Positions 6,964-14,561 of a DNA stretch of 42,284 nt are shown piece after piece. Under the pieces are notes generated by a model, which had not been told where the DNA came from, did not search any database, and saw only the letters and a list, made by a program, of their open reading frames with translations. Every line of letters starts with the position of its first letter. The stretch's first letter is position 1. This stretch comes from W0P33-017 sp963640395 (GTDB taxonomy: Bacteria > Bacillota > Clostridia > Lachnospirales > Lachnospiraceae): NCBI GenBank assembly GCA_963640395.1, contig CAVHZH010000004.1:1-42284 (forward strand), in the 5' to 3' direction. Both the position numbers and the translations under genes were made by a program.

Positions 6964-9255
6964 CTAAGAAACACGGTTATAGTTGATCAGACATCCCTTT
7001 AAGATAATCTCACGCTCATCGTCCGTCAGATCACCAAGTGTCATCGTAAACTCCTTCAGCTCACCGTCCTTTACCGCATAAGCAGTGATCACATCTGCCT
7101 TGTTCTCTACTGCCGCACGGATGCCGGGTACCCAGATATAATCTCCGTTCGCAAACGGCAGCTCACCCTCGGGGATGATAAACGGCAGCATTCCCCAGTT
7201 GATGAGGTTCGAGCGGTAACGCTTGGTCGCATACTCGTTCGCAATATTCGCCCATCCGCCAAGTACCTTCTGGCAGGATGCAGCCTGCTCACGCGCAGAA
7301 CCGTCGCCGGGCTTCACCGCAAAGATCGTGCTTCCGATGCCGAAATTCGTATGGTCTGCCTCCGGGAACTTTGTCTTGACCACGCTCATGACATTTTTTA
7401 ACTCCGGCAGCTCCTGACACGGATGCCCGCCTGCGATACGCGCCTTTTCTGCCTTCTGTACCTCCTTTGCACGCGGTACATAGTCCGGATCCTTTCTGGA
7501 AAGCGTAAATTCTGCCAATCCAAGCGGGTTGGAGCGGTAAGAAGATGTCTCTCCGGACGGGATCAGCTCATCGGTCGTAGTGACCGGATCATGGATCTCC
7601 GATACGACCTTGAGCAGCAGGTTCTCGGTCAGCGCTGACATCTCCGGCCAATCCTTGATATTGGGTCCGAGCTTGATCGGCTCCTCGGGATGAGCCACGC
7701 CCTTGCTGTCATAGACACGGTTCTCGTAGATCGTCTTGTCAAAGAAATACTTCGGCTTTGTATAAGTCACATCGAAATCGGTAGCCGCGGTCAGATAACC
7801 CTTGTTGGCTGCAGTCGCTGCGATAGAACGCGCATCCATCAGTGCCACGGACGCGATCTGTCCGTTCTGTACCTTTGAACCCTCGCGGTTCGGGAAGTTT
7901 CTCGTAGAATGGCGGATCGAGAAGCCGTTGTTGGACGGTGTATCTCCCGCGCCAAAGCACGGTCCGCAGAATGCGGTCTTTAAAATCGCACCTGTCTCCA
8001 TGATCTTCGCCGCAGCGCCGTTTTTCACGAGCTCCATGTATATCGGCATACTGGCCGGATATACGCTCAGTGTAAACTCATCCGGTCCGATGCTCGCACC
8101 GTTTAAAATATCCGCTGCATCACAGATATTCTCGAAGCCGCCGCCCGCACAGCCTGCGATGATTCCCTGATCGACATACAATCTGCCGTTTCGTACCTTT
8201 TCCTTGAGGTTTAAGTCTACGGCACCGTTGAAGCTGACCTGTGCACGCTTCTCACAGTCATCCAGAATGTCCATCAGATTCTCGTTCAGCTCACGGATCG
8301 TATACGCGTTGCTCGGATGGAACGGCATAGCGATCATCGGCTCGATCTCGTCCAGATCGATCTCAATGCAACCGTCATAATAAGCAACAGCGGCAGGATG
8401 AAGCTCTTTATAGTCCTCGCTTCTGCCGTGGATATCGTACCATTCCTTCACCTTTGTATCGGTGCTCCAGATGGATGACAGACAGGTCGTCTCTGTCGTC
8501 ATGACATCGATGCCGATACGTGTATCGACACTCAGGTTTGCCACACCGGGTCCTACGAACTCCATGACCTTATTTTTTACATAGCCTTTATCAAATACCT
8601 CGCCGATGATCGCGATCGCTACGTCCTGCGGTCCGACACCGGGCTTTAAGCTGCCCTTTAAGTATACGGCTACGACACCGGGCATTTTGATATCGTAGGT
8701 CTGTGACAGAAGCTGCTTAACAAGCTCCGGTCCGCCCTCGCCCATCGCCATCGTTCCGAGTGCTCCGTAGCGGGTGTGTGAATCCGAGCCGAGGATCATT
8801 TTGCCGCCGCCTGCGAGCATTTCACGTGCAAACTGGTGGATGACTGCCTGATGCGGCGGCACATAGACTCCGCCGTACTTTTTCGCACAGCTCAGTCCGA
8901 ACATGTGGTCATCCTCGTTGATCGTTCCGCCAACTGCACAGAGAGAATTGTGGCAGTTCGTCAGCACATAAGGGATCGGAAAACGCTCCAGTCCTGACGC
9001 GCGCGCCGTCTGGATAATGCCGACAAATGTGATGTCATGGCTCGTGAGCTTGTCAAACTTGATCTGCAGCTCATTCATATTTCCGGAGGTATTATGCTCC
9101 TTTAAGATGTTGTAAGCCAGTGTTCCCTTTTTTGCTTCTTCCTTTGCGGGTGCGCTGCCCGTCCTGCTCTGCAGGAGTGCCGCTGCCTCAGCGTTATCAG
9201 CGATGATCTCGTTTTCATTTACCAGATAGACTCCGCCATCATATAATTTCATCAT
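6964..9255 (-). CDS. Aconitase-family hydratase
   Basis: A 763-residue [4Fe-4S] dehydratase of the aconitase superfamily. The cluster ligands are visible: Cys369 in AGCAGGG, and Cys430 and Cys433 in FCGPCFGAGD. The substrate-side motif SDSHT lies at residues 157-161. The swivel domain is C-terminal, with RYRSNLINWG and FANGD. The N-terminal MMKLYDGGVYLV and the length resemble the YbhJ-like hydratases more than classical AcnA (about 890 residues), so citrate/isocitrate as substrate is likely but unproven. AGGAGG lies 4 nt before the first ATG and 7 nt before the second (9252), so either could be the start. It lies 17 bp downstream of the coiled-coil gene, in the middle of a leftward operon. 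No citrate synthase or isocitrate dehydrogenase gene is nearby. Confidence 0.9.
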   Translation of the reverse strand: MMKLYDGGVYLVNENEIIADNAEAAALLQSRTGSAPAKEEAKKGTLAYNILKEHNTSGNMNELQIKFDKLTSHDITFVGIIQTARASGLERFPIPYVLTNCHNSLCAVGGTINEDDHMFGLSCAKKYGGVYVPPHQAVIHQFAREMLAGGGKMILGSDSHTRYGALGTMAMGEGGPELVKQLLSQTYDIKMPGVVAVYLKGSLKPGVGPQDVAIAIIGEVFDKGYVKNKVMEFVGPGVANLSVDTRIGIDVMTTETTCLSSIWSTDTKVKEWYDIHGRSEDYKELHPAAVAYYDGCIEIDLDEIEPMIAMPFHPSNAYTIRELNENLMDILDDCEKRAQVSFNGAVDLNLKEKVRNGRLYVDQGIIAGCAGGGFENICDAADILNGASIGPDEFTLSVYPASMPIYMELVKNGAAAKIMETGAILKTAFCGPCFGAGDTPSNNGFSIRHSTRNFPNREGSKVQNGQIASVALMDARSIAATAANKGYLTAATDFDVTYTKPKYFFDKTIYENRVYDSKGVAHPEEPIKLGPNIKDWPEMSALTENLLLKVVSEIHDPVTTTDELIPSGETSSYRSNPLGLAEFTLSRKDPDYVPRAKEVQKAEKARIAGGHPCQELPELKNVMSVVKTKFPEADHTNFGIGSTIFAVKPGDGSAREQAASCQKVLGGWANIANEYATKRYRSNLINWGMLPFIIPEGELPFANGDYIWVPGIRAAVENKADVITAYAVKDGELKEFTMTLGDLTDDEREIILKGCLINYNRVS

Positions 9256-9272
9256 TCATCCTCCTATGTGTG

Positions 9273-10097
9273 TTATATATGCTTGAAAAAATGCCGTTTG
9301 CGCCGGTCATTTGTATCCGACTGATCTTCTTTTCCGGATGCGGGCTCATCCAGCCCTTCCACATCCCAAGTCACGCCGGACAGGTCGATCTGTTCCTCCT
9401 TGACCGAAACCGGTTCATCCCCGACCGCAAGCCCTTCCTCACCTGCCGGTGCTGTCTCTGCCTGCGTATCCTCCGGTGTATCCTCCTCATCCTCCAGCTC
9501 AATACCCGCATTTTTGAAATATTCCTTATTGATGCGGATCTCTGTCTTGACATCTGCGAACTGGCTCTTTTCCTTCTGTCCGAAGCGTCTGCCGTGCTTT
9601 TCCTTTTCCCGCTCGATCTCCTTGTTGCGCTCCTCGATCAGCAATAGATATTTCTCTGTATCGAGCAGATCCTGCAGCTGTGATTTCAATTCGAGCTGGT
9701 TCGTCCGCACGATCTGTTTTTTCTCCTCAAGCCCCCGAAGCATCTCATTTTGTACCTGACGGATCTGCTCTGTGGACTCGTCCATGATCGCCTGTATATG
9801 ATTCAGTGCTTCATCCGTGTACATCACGGATGCCGCATAGATATCCTCTGCCTTGCGGCTCGCATCCCAGATAATTTTATCTCCCTGCTTTTTATGCTCC
9901 CGCTCTGCCTTGTCCCTGCTCTGCTTTGTGAGCTCATAGTCCTCCATGATCTCATAAATACTGGCATTGAGCCGGTCGATCAGCCCAAACATCTCCTGTT
10001 TGTTGACAATGATACGATCCTGACTATAGGACTCACTGCGTGAGATCAGCACATGGATGTCGCGCAGCACTTTTTCCAGTTTATCCTGTGAACTCAT
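9273..10097 (-). CDS. Coiled-coil protein, function unknown
   Basis: A 274-residue soluble, highly charged protein. Residues 1-175 are almost continuous predicted helix with heptad character (SRDKAEREHKKQGDK, EERNKEIEREKEKHG). The C-terminal 80 residues are acidic and disordered (EDEEDTPEDTQ), ending in a basic RRKRHFFKH tail. The helical part recalls DivIVA/ATP-synthase-b-like rods, but no family assignment is safe. GAGAGG lies about 12 nt before the ATG. It is the second gene of the operon, between the PurM-like gene (35 bp upstream) and the hydratase (17 bp downstream). A scaffold or cell-division role is possible but is only inferred from the coiled coil. Confidence 0.75.
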   Translation of the reverse strand: MSSQDKLEKVLRDIHVLISRSESYSQDRIIVNKQEMFGLIDRLNASIYEIMEDYELTKQSRDKAEREHKKQGDKIIWDASRKAEDIYAASVMYTDEALNHIQAIMDESTEQIRQVQNEMLRGLEEKKQIVRTNQLELKSQLQDLLDTEKYLLLIEERNKEIEREKEKHGRRFGQKEKSQFADVKTEIRINKEYFKNAGIELEDEEDTPEDTQAETAPAGEEGLAVGDEPVSVKEEQIDLSGVTWDVEGLDEPASGKEDQSDTNDRRKRHFFKHI

Positions 10098-10132
10098 AAG
10101 TTTGTAACATCCTCTCTGCTTTTACCCATTTG

Positions 10133-11071
10133 TTATATATAACGGATCTGTGCGCTTCCGGTCTCCACCAATCCGATCGGCAGCGGCCGTTCACCGGTCT
10201 CCTCGATCAGCTCGATCACCCGCGCCACATCATCCTCCGCGACGATAAACAGCATGCCGAAGCCCATATTGCAGGTCGTCCGCATCTGTTCCAATGACAT
10301 ATTCCCATCCTGATGCAGCACTTGATAGAGCGGCGGTATATTCTGCCTCGGCTGCTTGATGACCGCGCCCCAGTTCTCCGGCAGCAGCTTGTGCAGCGCC
10401 GCGTCCAGTCCGCCGTGTGTCACCTGTATACATCCGCCGAGCGGAATATCTGCCTTCCAGAGCGCCTCGAGTGCCTGCTGGTAACAGCGGGTCGGCTGCA
10501 TGAGCAATTCCCCAAGCGTACTCTCCAGGTTCTCGTAATAGACCTCCATGCTGGTTTTTGTCAGAAAAAGCTTCTTTTTCGCTGCCACATAGCCATTGTT
10601 ATGTAAACCGTCCGACGCAAGCCCGATGATCACATCCGCATCCTTTACCGGGCGGACGCCCTTGCTCGCGCTGCGATCCAGAATGCCGACCGCAAATCCC
10701 ACCATATCATACTGGTCATAGTGAAAAATGTCCGGCAGCTCCATGATCTCACTGCCCGCATAGGCGACATCCAGTTGTCCACACAGCTCCCTCGCACTGT
10801 TTTCCAGCGCCTCGATCTTATCCTTTTTTGGTCGGGCGCATGATATCGTGTCATAGAAAAATAACGGTTTTGCGCCCATCGCCACCAGATCGTTGACACA
10901 GACTGCCACACAATCTTTTCCGATGGTATCGTATCTCTCCAACTCTGCCGCTATGGACAATTTGCCACTTACCCCGTGTGTTCTGGATACCAGTACCGGA
11001 TCGGTCATTCCGCGGTAACTGATGATCGGTATTTCATTTGTAAGCGTTTGCAATCCCAGTCTCTCTCTCAC
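10133..11071 (-). CDS. PurM/AIR-synthase-like protein, divergent
   Basis: A 312-residue member of the PurM/SelD/ThiL/HypE ATP-binding superfamily, closest by eye to PurM. Shared blocks: KDCVAVCVNDLVAMGAKPLF, YDMVGFAVGILDR, IIGLASDGLHNNGY, VTHGGLDAAL and NMGFGMLF. The ATP loop that reads DGVGTK in PurM is HGVSGK here (residues 32-37), losing the Asp. The N-terminus is about 30 residues shorter than PurM; an in-frame stop lies two codons before the GTG start, so the shortening is genuine. No other purine gene is adjacent. It is therefore either a paralogue with another substrate or an inactive relative. It is the first gene of the leftward operon; the spacing from AAGGGG to GTG is about 8-9 nt. 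Confidence 0.8.
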   Translation of the reverse strand: MRERLGLQTLTNEIPIISYRGMTDPVLVSRTHGVSGKLSIAAELERYDTIGKDCVAVCVNDLVAMGAKPLFFYDTISCARPKKDKIEALENSARELCGQLDVAYAGSEIMELPDIFHYDQYDMVGFAVGILDRSASKGVRPVKDADVIIGLASDGLHNNGYVAAKKKLFLTKTSMEVYYENLESTLGELLMQPTRCYQQALEALWKADIPLGGCIQVTHGGLDAALHKLLPENWGAVIKQPRQNIPPLYQVLHQDGNMSLEQMRTTCNMGFGMLFIVAEDDVARVIELIEETGERPLPIGLVETGSAQIRYI

Positions 11072-11213
11072 AAGTTAAACCCCTTACCTTATTAAAGTCT
11101 GCGGTAAAATACCACTAAGGAGTATTTTAACATTTTTCTTTTATTTTTCCTACACTTTTTTCACGGTTTTTCAGTTTGTTCTTTTATTAAGATTATATAG
11201 CCTGTAGATAGTT

Positions 11214-12347
11214 TTATCTTTGCAAATACTCCCCCAGCATCTCATCCACACACTCCCTGATGTCATCTGCAATTTTCCTGCACATCATTTCCGGCATACC
11301 GGCTGCTACTCCGACTGCTATCAATTCTTTTCTGCCCGGATTTTTTCCGTTTCCATCTACGGATGTCGTATGCTCCCCATAATAGGTATTGCTGTAGGTC
11401 AGATCATATGCCGGCGCAAGCCCCCATCTGTCTGTGGTTTCATTATATATATAAGTAAAATTTTTTGAGTGATCGTCTCTGTTGTGTGCAAATACGTTGA
11501 AACACATACGGCGATACATATTTTCCACATCGCCTGCATGATTCATTGTCAATATCTTCGTAAGCTTCATCAGCTCATGATAATCTAACGATGACTGTTC
11601 AAAATCCAACTCCAGAAGGGCGGCGGCTGTCAACATGTGTACCCTTTCTTCGCCATGTGTCAGGCGCACGCGGTCAAATCTCTTTGTTCCAAAGTAACCG
11701 GCACACTGTTCAGATGAAAATAGATGCGTTTCCGGCATATCTATTTTGCAGGCTTTTGCACATTGCGCATAATCATATTCCATCTTTCCGGCATCTTCGC
11801 CATCTATTTGTGTCGGGAATTTAATAATCCACGCTTCGTCATTGAGCCGCGTCATGATTTTAGGTCGTGCGCCTCCACTCGTACCGCCCATTCCATACAA
11901 TTCATCCAGCTTTTGTGTATATTCTGTATTCAATATCTTTTGACATTCTTTTGCGATTTCATCAAAATCTTCACGCATCGACTCGTTGACAATATTGATC
12001 TGCGGTCTGTAGGTCAATGCGCCCATGCCCGCATCCCCCACGATAGCCAACCGATCCAATACATTCATTCCACTCTTATCAACATGATGTTGTTTCAGCA
12101 GCCGATCTAATAACAATCTGCCCCATGCATCGGGCAGACTATCCGCAAAAACACCAAACAATCCTCCAAAATGTTCTTTTGTCGGAACAAATACCCGCTC
12201 TTCCAACGGCAGCGAAAACGGACTGATCGGAAATCCTTCACTCAGCCATTGCTTGTCATATGCAAAAGCAGCTTTTCGATCTGCGGTCATCGCCAATGTA
12301 CCCACCAGCCGGTCTTTATAAAATACCTGCAGCTTATTTTCCTTCAT
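11214..12347 (-). CDS. hipA: HipA-family Ser/Thr kinase toxin
   Basis: A 377-residue HipA-type kinase, the toxin half of a type II toxin-antitoxin pair; characterised HipA proteins phosphorylate glutamyl-tRNA synthetase. Visible features: the N-terminal HipA domain (LQVFYKDRLVGTLAM, LPLEERVF), the phosphate/activation loop GGTSGGARPKIM, the catalytic loop AHNRDDHSKNF with the Asp general base, and the metal-binding Asp in LAPAYDLTYS. The domain order and length appear complete, so it is probably active. The ATG at 12347 has GAGGAGG 6 nt upstream; longer readings would include the Shine-Dalgarno sequence. The start overlaps the antitoxin stop by 14 bp, so translation is coupled. Expression should be controlled by the HipB-like protein at the operator upstream of hipB. 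Confidence 0.9.
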   Translation of the reverse strand: MKENKLQVFYKDRLVGTLAMTADRKAAFAYDKQWLSEGFPISPFSLPLEERVFVPTKEHFGGLFGVFADSLPDAWGRLLLDRLLKQHHVDKSGMNVLDRLAIVGDAGMGALTYRPQINIVNESMREDFDEIAKECQKILNTEYTQKLDELYGMGGTSGGARPKIMTRLNDEAWIIKFPTQIDGEDAGKMEYDYAQCAKACKIDMPETHLFSSEQCAGYFGTKRFDRVRLTHGEERVHMLTAAALLELDFEQSSLDYHELMKLTKILTMNHAGDVENMYRRMCFNVFAHNRDDHSKNFTYIYNETTDRWGLAPAYDLTYSNTYYGEHTTSVDGNGKNPGRKELIAVGVAAGMPEMMCRKIADDIRECVDEMLGEYLQR

Positions 12348-12612
12348 TGATGACCTCCTCGATCGTTCGGTATGGTATCTGTGTAAAAATCGACCGCAAA
12401 TCATCTGCGATATCCAGTGCGATCGCTATCTTTGTCAATGAGAGCAATGATATCTGCCCTGTCACCTCAAAACGTTTGATCGAACCATAGCTCACCCCGC
12501 TCATATCTGCCAGCTTTTTTTGTGAGATTGAACGACGTTTTCTGATATTCCGCACACGACCTGCCAGCTTCTGATCCAATTCTTCTGCAGTCTCCCAAAC
12601 CAATCCTATCAT
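12334..12612 (-). CDS. hipB: HipB-like antitoxin, XRE-family HTH
   Basis: A 92-residue DNA-binding antitoxin. An XRE/Cro-type helix-turn-helix occupies about residues 20-72 (RNIRKRRSISQKKLADMSG, SYGSIKRFEVTG, SLLSLTKIAIAL). The C-terminal tail (TQIPYRTIEEVINEGK) runs into hipA. The ATG at 12612 is preferred because GGAG lies 5 nt upstream; an ATG five codons earlier lacks one. Known HipB proteins bind HipA and repress the operon through inverted repeats upstream; here TTTTGTATA / TATACAAAA flank the predicted promoter. It forms a two-gene operon with hipA. Confidence 0.88.
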   Translation of the reverse strand: MIGLVWETAEELDQKLAGRVRNIRKRRSISQKKLADMSGVSYGSIKRFEVTGQISLLSLTKIAIALDIADDLRSIFTQIPYRTIEEVINEGK

Positions 12613-12632
12613 AGCGTCTCCTATCATATAAA

Positions 12633-12679
12633 TTTTGTATAGCTCATATTTTATCCAAAGTTTATGTTTTTATACAAAA
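12633..12679 (-). promoter_or_regulatory. hipBA promoter and probable HipB operator
   Basis: On the - strand, -35 TTGTAT (12672-12677), an 18-bp spacer and -10 TAAAAT (12648-12653). A perfect 9-bp inverted repeat, TTTTGTATA at 12633-12641 and TATACAAAA at 12671-12679, overlaps the -35 and lies below the -10. The arrangement suits autorepression by the HTH antitoxin. Confidence 0.6.
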
Positions 12680-12776
12680 ATAGATCATATATTGTCTATC
12701 TCTAGTTTAACATCAGTTTGGCATTAACGCAAGCTGCTGAGGTGTAAACGAGATGCTTTACTCTCTTTTTATATCT

Positions 12777-12931
12777 TTATCTGTATGCTTTTATAAAATC
12801 ATCCGGTGTAATTGCCGGAACCACACGGTTCGTGATGTAATTCAAAAGGATGTTCGTATCAATCAATCAATAATACCGAATTTCTCATTCATCGCTTCCT
12901 CCCTCTCAGCATTATAATCAATAGTCTCTAG
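12777..12931 (-). pseudogene. Remnant of an antitoxin / PIN-toxin pair
   Basis: Two overlapping broken reading frames. The first (12863-12931) encodes what looks like an antitoxin C-terminus, ETIDYNAEREEAMNEKFGII plus Asp and a TGA stop. The second starts at a TTG overlapping that stop (12866) and reads MIDTNILLNYITNR then VVPAITPDDFIKAYR and a stop (12777), 29 residues in all. MIDTNILL is the start of a PIN domain with its first catalytic Asp. VPAITPDDFI resembles the usual PIN-toxin C-terminus. About 100 residues of the middle are missing, so this is an internally deleted VapC-like toxin. The remaining 12680-12776 holds nothing recognisable. Confidence 0.65.
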
Positions 12932-12957
12932 TCAGATGGTCTTAAGCTAATCAAAAC

Positions 12958-12992
12958 GGCATTAAATTCAATATCAGCCCCAATTTAATGCC
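12958..12992 (+). promoter_or_regulatory. Inverted repeat upstream of the recombinase gene
   Basis: Perfect 11-bp inverted repeat GGCATTAAATT / AATTTAATGCC with a 13-nt loop, 37 bp before the recombinase ATG. An overlapping GCCCC...GGGGC pair could form a competing stem. It may be an operator or a structured leader. It does not resemble the 33-bp repeats downstream of the gene. Confidence 0.5.
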
Positions 12993-13029
12993 TGTTTCAA
13001 ACCGGGGCAGGAAAGGAGATTATAAACCA

Positions 13030-13656
13030 ATGGGCAACTTCTTCGGATATGTTAGAGTCTCTGCGAGAGGCCAAAATGAGGACAGACAAATGATTGCGCT
13101 CCGGGAGATGGGAATCCCCGAGCGCAACATTTACGTTGAGAAGCAGTCAGGTAAAGATTTTGAGAGGAAGAAATATAAGCAGCTTGTTCGGCGGCTTAAG
13201 AAAGATGACATTCTCTATATTAAGAGTATTGACCGGCTGGGAAGGAATTATACGGCGATTCTGGAACAGTGGAGGATTCTTACAAAGGAGAAAGGCGTGG
13301 ACATTGTGGTACTTGACATGCCCCTGTTGGATACCCGCCGGGGGAAGGATCTGATGGGAACGTTCCTCAGCGACATCGTATTGCAGGTGCTGTCTTTCGT
13401 TGCGGAGAATGAGCGGACAAACATTAGGGTGCGCCAGCGGGAAGGGATAGAGGCTGCCCGTATTAAGGGGGTTAAGTTCGGTAGACCACCGAAACCACTG
13501 CCGGCTAATTTCCACCAGGTCTATCAGGATTGGAAAGCAGGGAGGATCACAGGACTGGCGGCGGCCAGAGAATGTGGGATGCCGGAGACAACATTCCGGC
13601 GAAAGGCAGCCACTTACAATATCCAATCCGTTAAAAACCCACCTTTTGGAGTCTGA
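13030..13656 (+). CDS. Serine recombinase (resolvase/invertase family), Hin-like size
   Basis: A 208-residue small serine recombinase. The N-terminal catalytic domain begins GNFFGYVRVSARGQNEDRQ; the Ser of YVRVS is the nucleophile. Further motifs are KSIDRLGRNY with the active-site Arg residues, and AENERTNIRVRQREGI leading into the long E helix. The C-terminal ~45 residues (AGRITGLAAARECGMPETTF) form a Hin-type HTH. Length and domain order match DNA invertases and resolvases (about 180-210 residues), not large integrases. The ATG at 13030 follows AAAGGAG by 11 nt. The gene ends 7 bp before the left arm of the inverted-repeat pair and precedes the glycosylation cassette on the same strand, suggesting it acts on those repeats. 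Whether it inverts or resolves is not shown by sequence. Confidence 0.92.
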   Translation: MGNFFGYVRVSARGQNEDRQMIALREMGIPERNIYVEKQSGKDFERKKYKQLVRRLKKDDILYIKSIDRLGRNYTAILEQWRILTKEKGVDIVVLDMPLLDTRRGKDLMGTFLSDIVLQVLSFVAENERTNIRVRQREGIEAARIKGVKFGRPPKPLPANFHQVYQDWKAGRITGLAAARECGMPETTFRRKAATYNIQSVKNPPFGV

Positions 13657-13663
13657 CCATATT

Positions 13664-13696
13664 CGTCGAAACGTATACTTTTGAGCGGATGTCACA
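13664..13696 (+). repeat. Left arm of 33-bp inverted repeat (candidate recombination site)
   Basis: Matches the reverse complement of 13782-13814 at 30 of 33 positions. The core is GAAACGTATACTTTT followed by GCGGATGTCACA. It starts 7 bp after the recombinase stop codon. The central GTATAC is self-complementary, as is common for crossover sites. Confidence 0.8.
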
Positions 13697-13781
13697 AAAT
13701 TTCACAACACTTTTATGATACCACCATATATAACATATTTCCACAGAAACATATGTTTTTTATGCAATTTTGCTGTAAAAA
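13697..13781. promoter_or_regulatory. 85-bp AT-rich spacer between the inverted repeats
   Basis: Non-coding, strongly AT-rich segment with several promoter-like hexamers in both orientations: TTCACA with CATATA on the + strand, and TTTACA with ACATAT on the - strand. None is a clear consensus match. If the flanking repeats recombine, this segment inverts in front of the glycosyltransferase operon, so a promoter here would be switched. Confidence 0.4.
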
Positions 13782-13818
13782 TGTGACATCCGCCGAAAAG
13801 TATACGTTTCGGCGGATG
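13782..13818 (-). repeat. Right arm of the inverted repeat, itself a near-perfect palindrome
   Basis: Right arm (13782-13814) of the 33-bp repeat pair. Unlike the left arm, it also sits in its own 32-bp dyad (13787-13818), CATCCGCCGAAA / TTTCGGCGGATG around AGTATACG, ending 11 bp before the ribosome binding site of the glycosyltransferase gene. It could be a dimer-binding recombinase site, an operator or an mRNA hairpin. Confidence 0.8.
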
Positions 13819-13843
13819 CAACGAATCGTAAGGAGTGAGTAGA

Positions 13844-14557
13844 GTGCAAAAGCTGTTTATCGTTATTCCCGCTTACAATGAGCAGGATACCATCCGTCAG
13901 GTCATAGACCAGTGGTATCCGGTCGTGGAAAAGACAGGGGAGGATTCCCGTCTGATCATTGTTAATGATGGGAGTCGGGACAATACCTATGAGATCATGA
14001 AAGAGTGTGCCGCGGACAGGTCGCAGTTTATCCCTCTGACAAAGGAAAATGGTGGACACGGGGCGACTGTTCTCTATGCATATCGCTATGCCTTGGAGCA
14101 TGGAGCCGACTATGTTTTCCAGACGGATTCCGATGGACAGACAAATCCGGATGAATTCTGGCCGTTCTGGGAACAACGAGACAATTATGAAATGGTCATA
14201 GGCCACCGTAGCGGTCGGCAGGATGGGGCATCCAGAATCTTTGTCACAAAGGTGTTGAAGCTGACCTTGAAAATCTGCTTCGGTATGACTGTGACGGATG
14301 CAAACACGCCGTTCCGTCTGATGAAAGCGGAAACGCTTGCGGAGAATATCGAACTTATTCCGAAAGACTTCAACCTCTCGAATGTGATCTTGTCCGTAAT
14401 CTATGCAAAAAAGGGATTGCGGGTTAAATACATACCGATCACGTTCAAGCCCCGGCAGGGTGGAGTGAACTCCATCAACTTAAGAAAGATTTTCGGTATC
14501 GGGTTACAGGCTGTGAAGGACTTCCGGGCGATTAACCAATCCATGAAAGGGCTGTGA
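13844..14557 (+). CDS. GtrB/DPM1-like family 2 glycosyltransferase
   Basis: A 237-residue GT2 enzyme that probably transfers a sugar from a nucleotide donor to undecaprenyl phosphate on the cytosolic face of the membrane. Seen: N-terminal FIVIPAYNEQDTI, nucleotide-site VNDGSRDNT, metal-binding TDSDGQ (DXD-like), then TPFRLMK and PITFKPRQGG, all typical of the DPM1/GtrB clade. It lacks the two C-terminal membrane helices of E. coli GtrB, as DPM1-type enzymes do, so it may rely on the GtrA protein for membrane contact. Start: AAGGAG ends 8 nt before the GTG at 13844; an earlier GTG at 13835 overlaps it. It is the first gene of the gtrB-gtrA-GT-C operon, 25 bp after the palindromic repeat arm. 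Confidence 0.9.
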   Translation: MQKLFIVIPAYNEQDTIRQVIDQWYPVVEKTGEDSRLIIVNDGSRDNTYEIMKECAADRSQFIPLTKENGGHGATVLYAYRYALEHGADYVFQTDSDGQTNPDEFWPFWEQRDNYEMVIGHRSGRQDGASRIFVTKVLKLTLKICFGMTVTDANTPFRLMKAETLAENIELIPKDFNLSNVILSVIYAKKGLRVKYIPITFKPRQGGVNSINLRKIFGIGLQAVKDFRAINQSMKGL

Positions 14558-14561
14558 CACG

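Noticed and set aside
13147..13695. 182-codon open frame antisense to the recombinase
   Set aside because: The + strand product has the full serine-recombinase motif set; the antisense product does not resemble a protein family.
13664..13818. Interpreting the repeats after the recombinase as a simple terminator
   Set aside because: The arms are 85 bp apart and neither is followed by a T-run; the symmetry and the adjacent recombinase fit recombination sites better.
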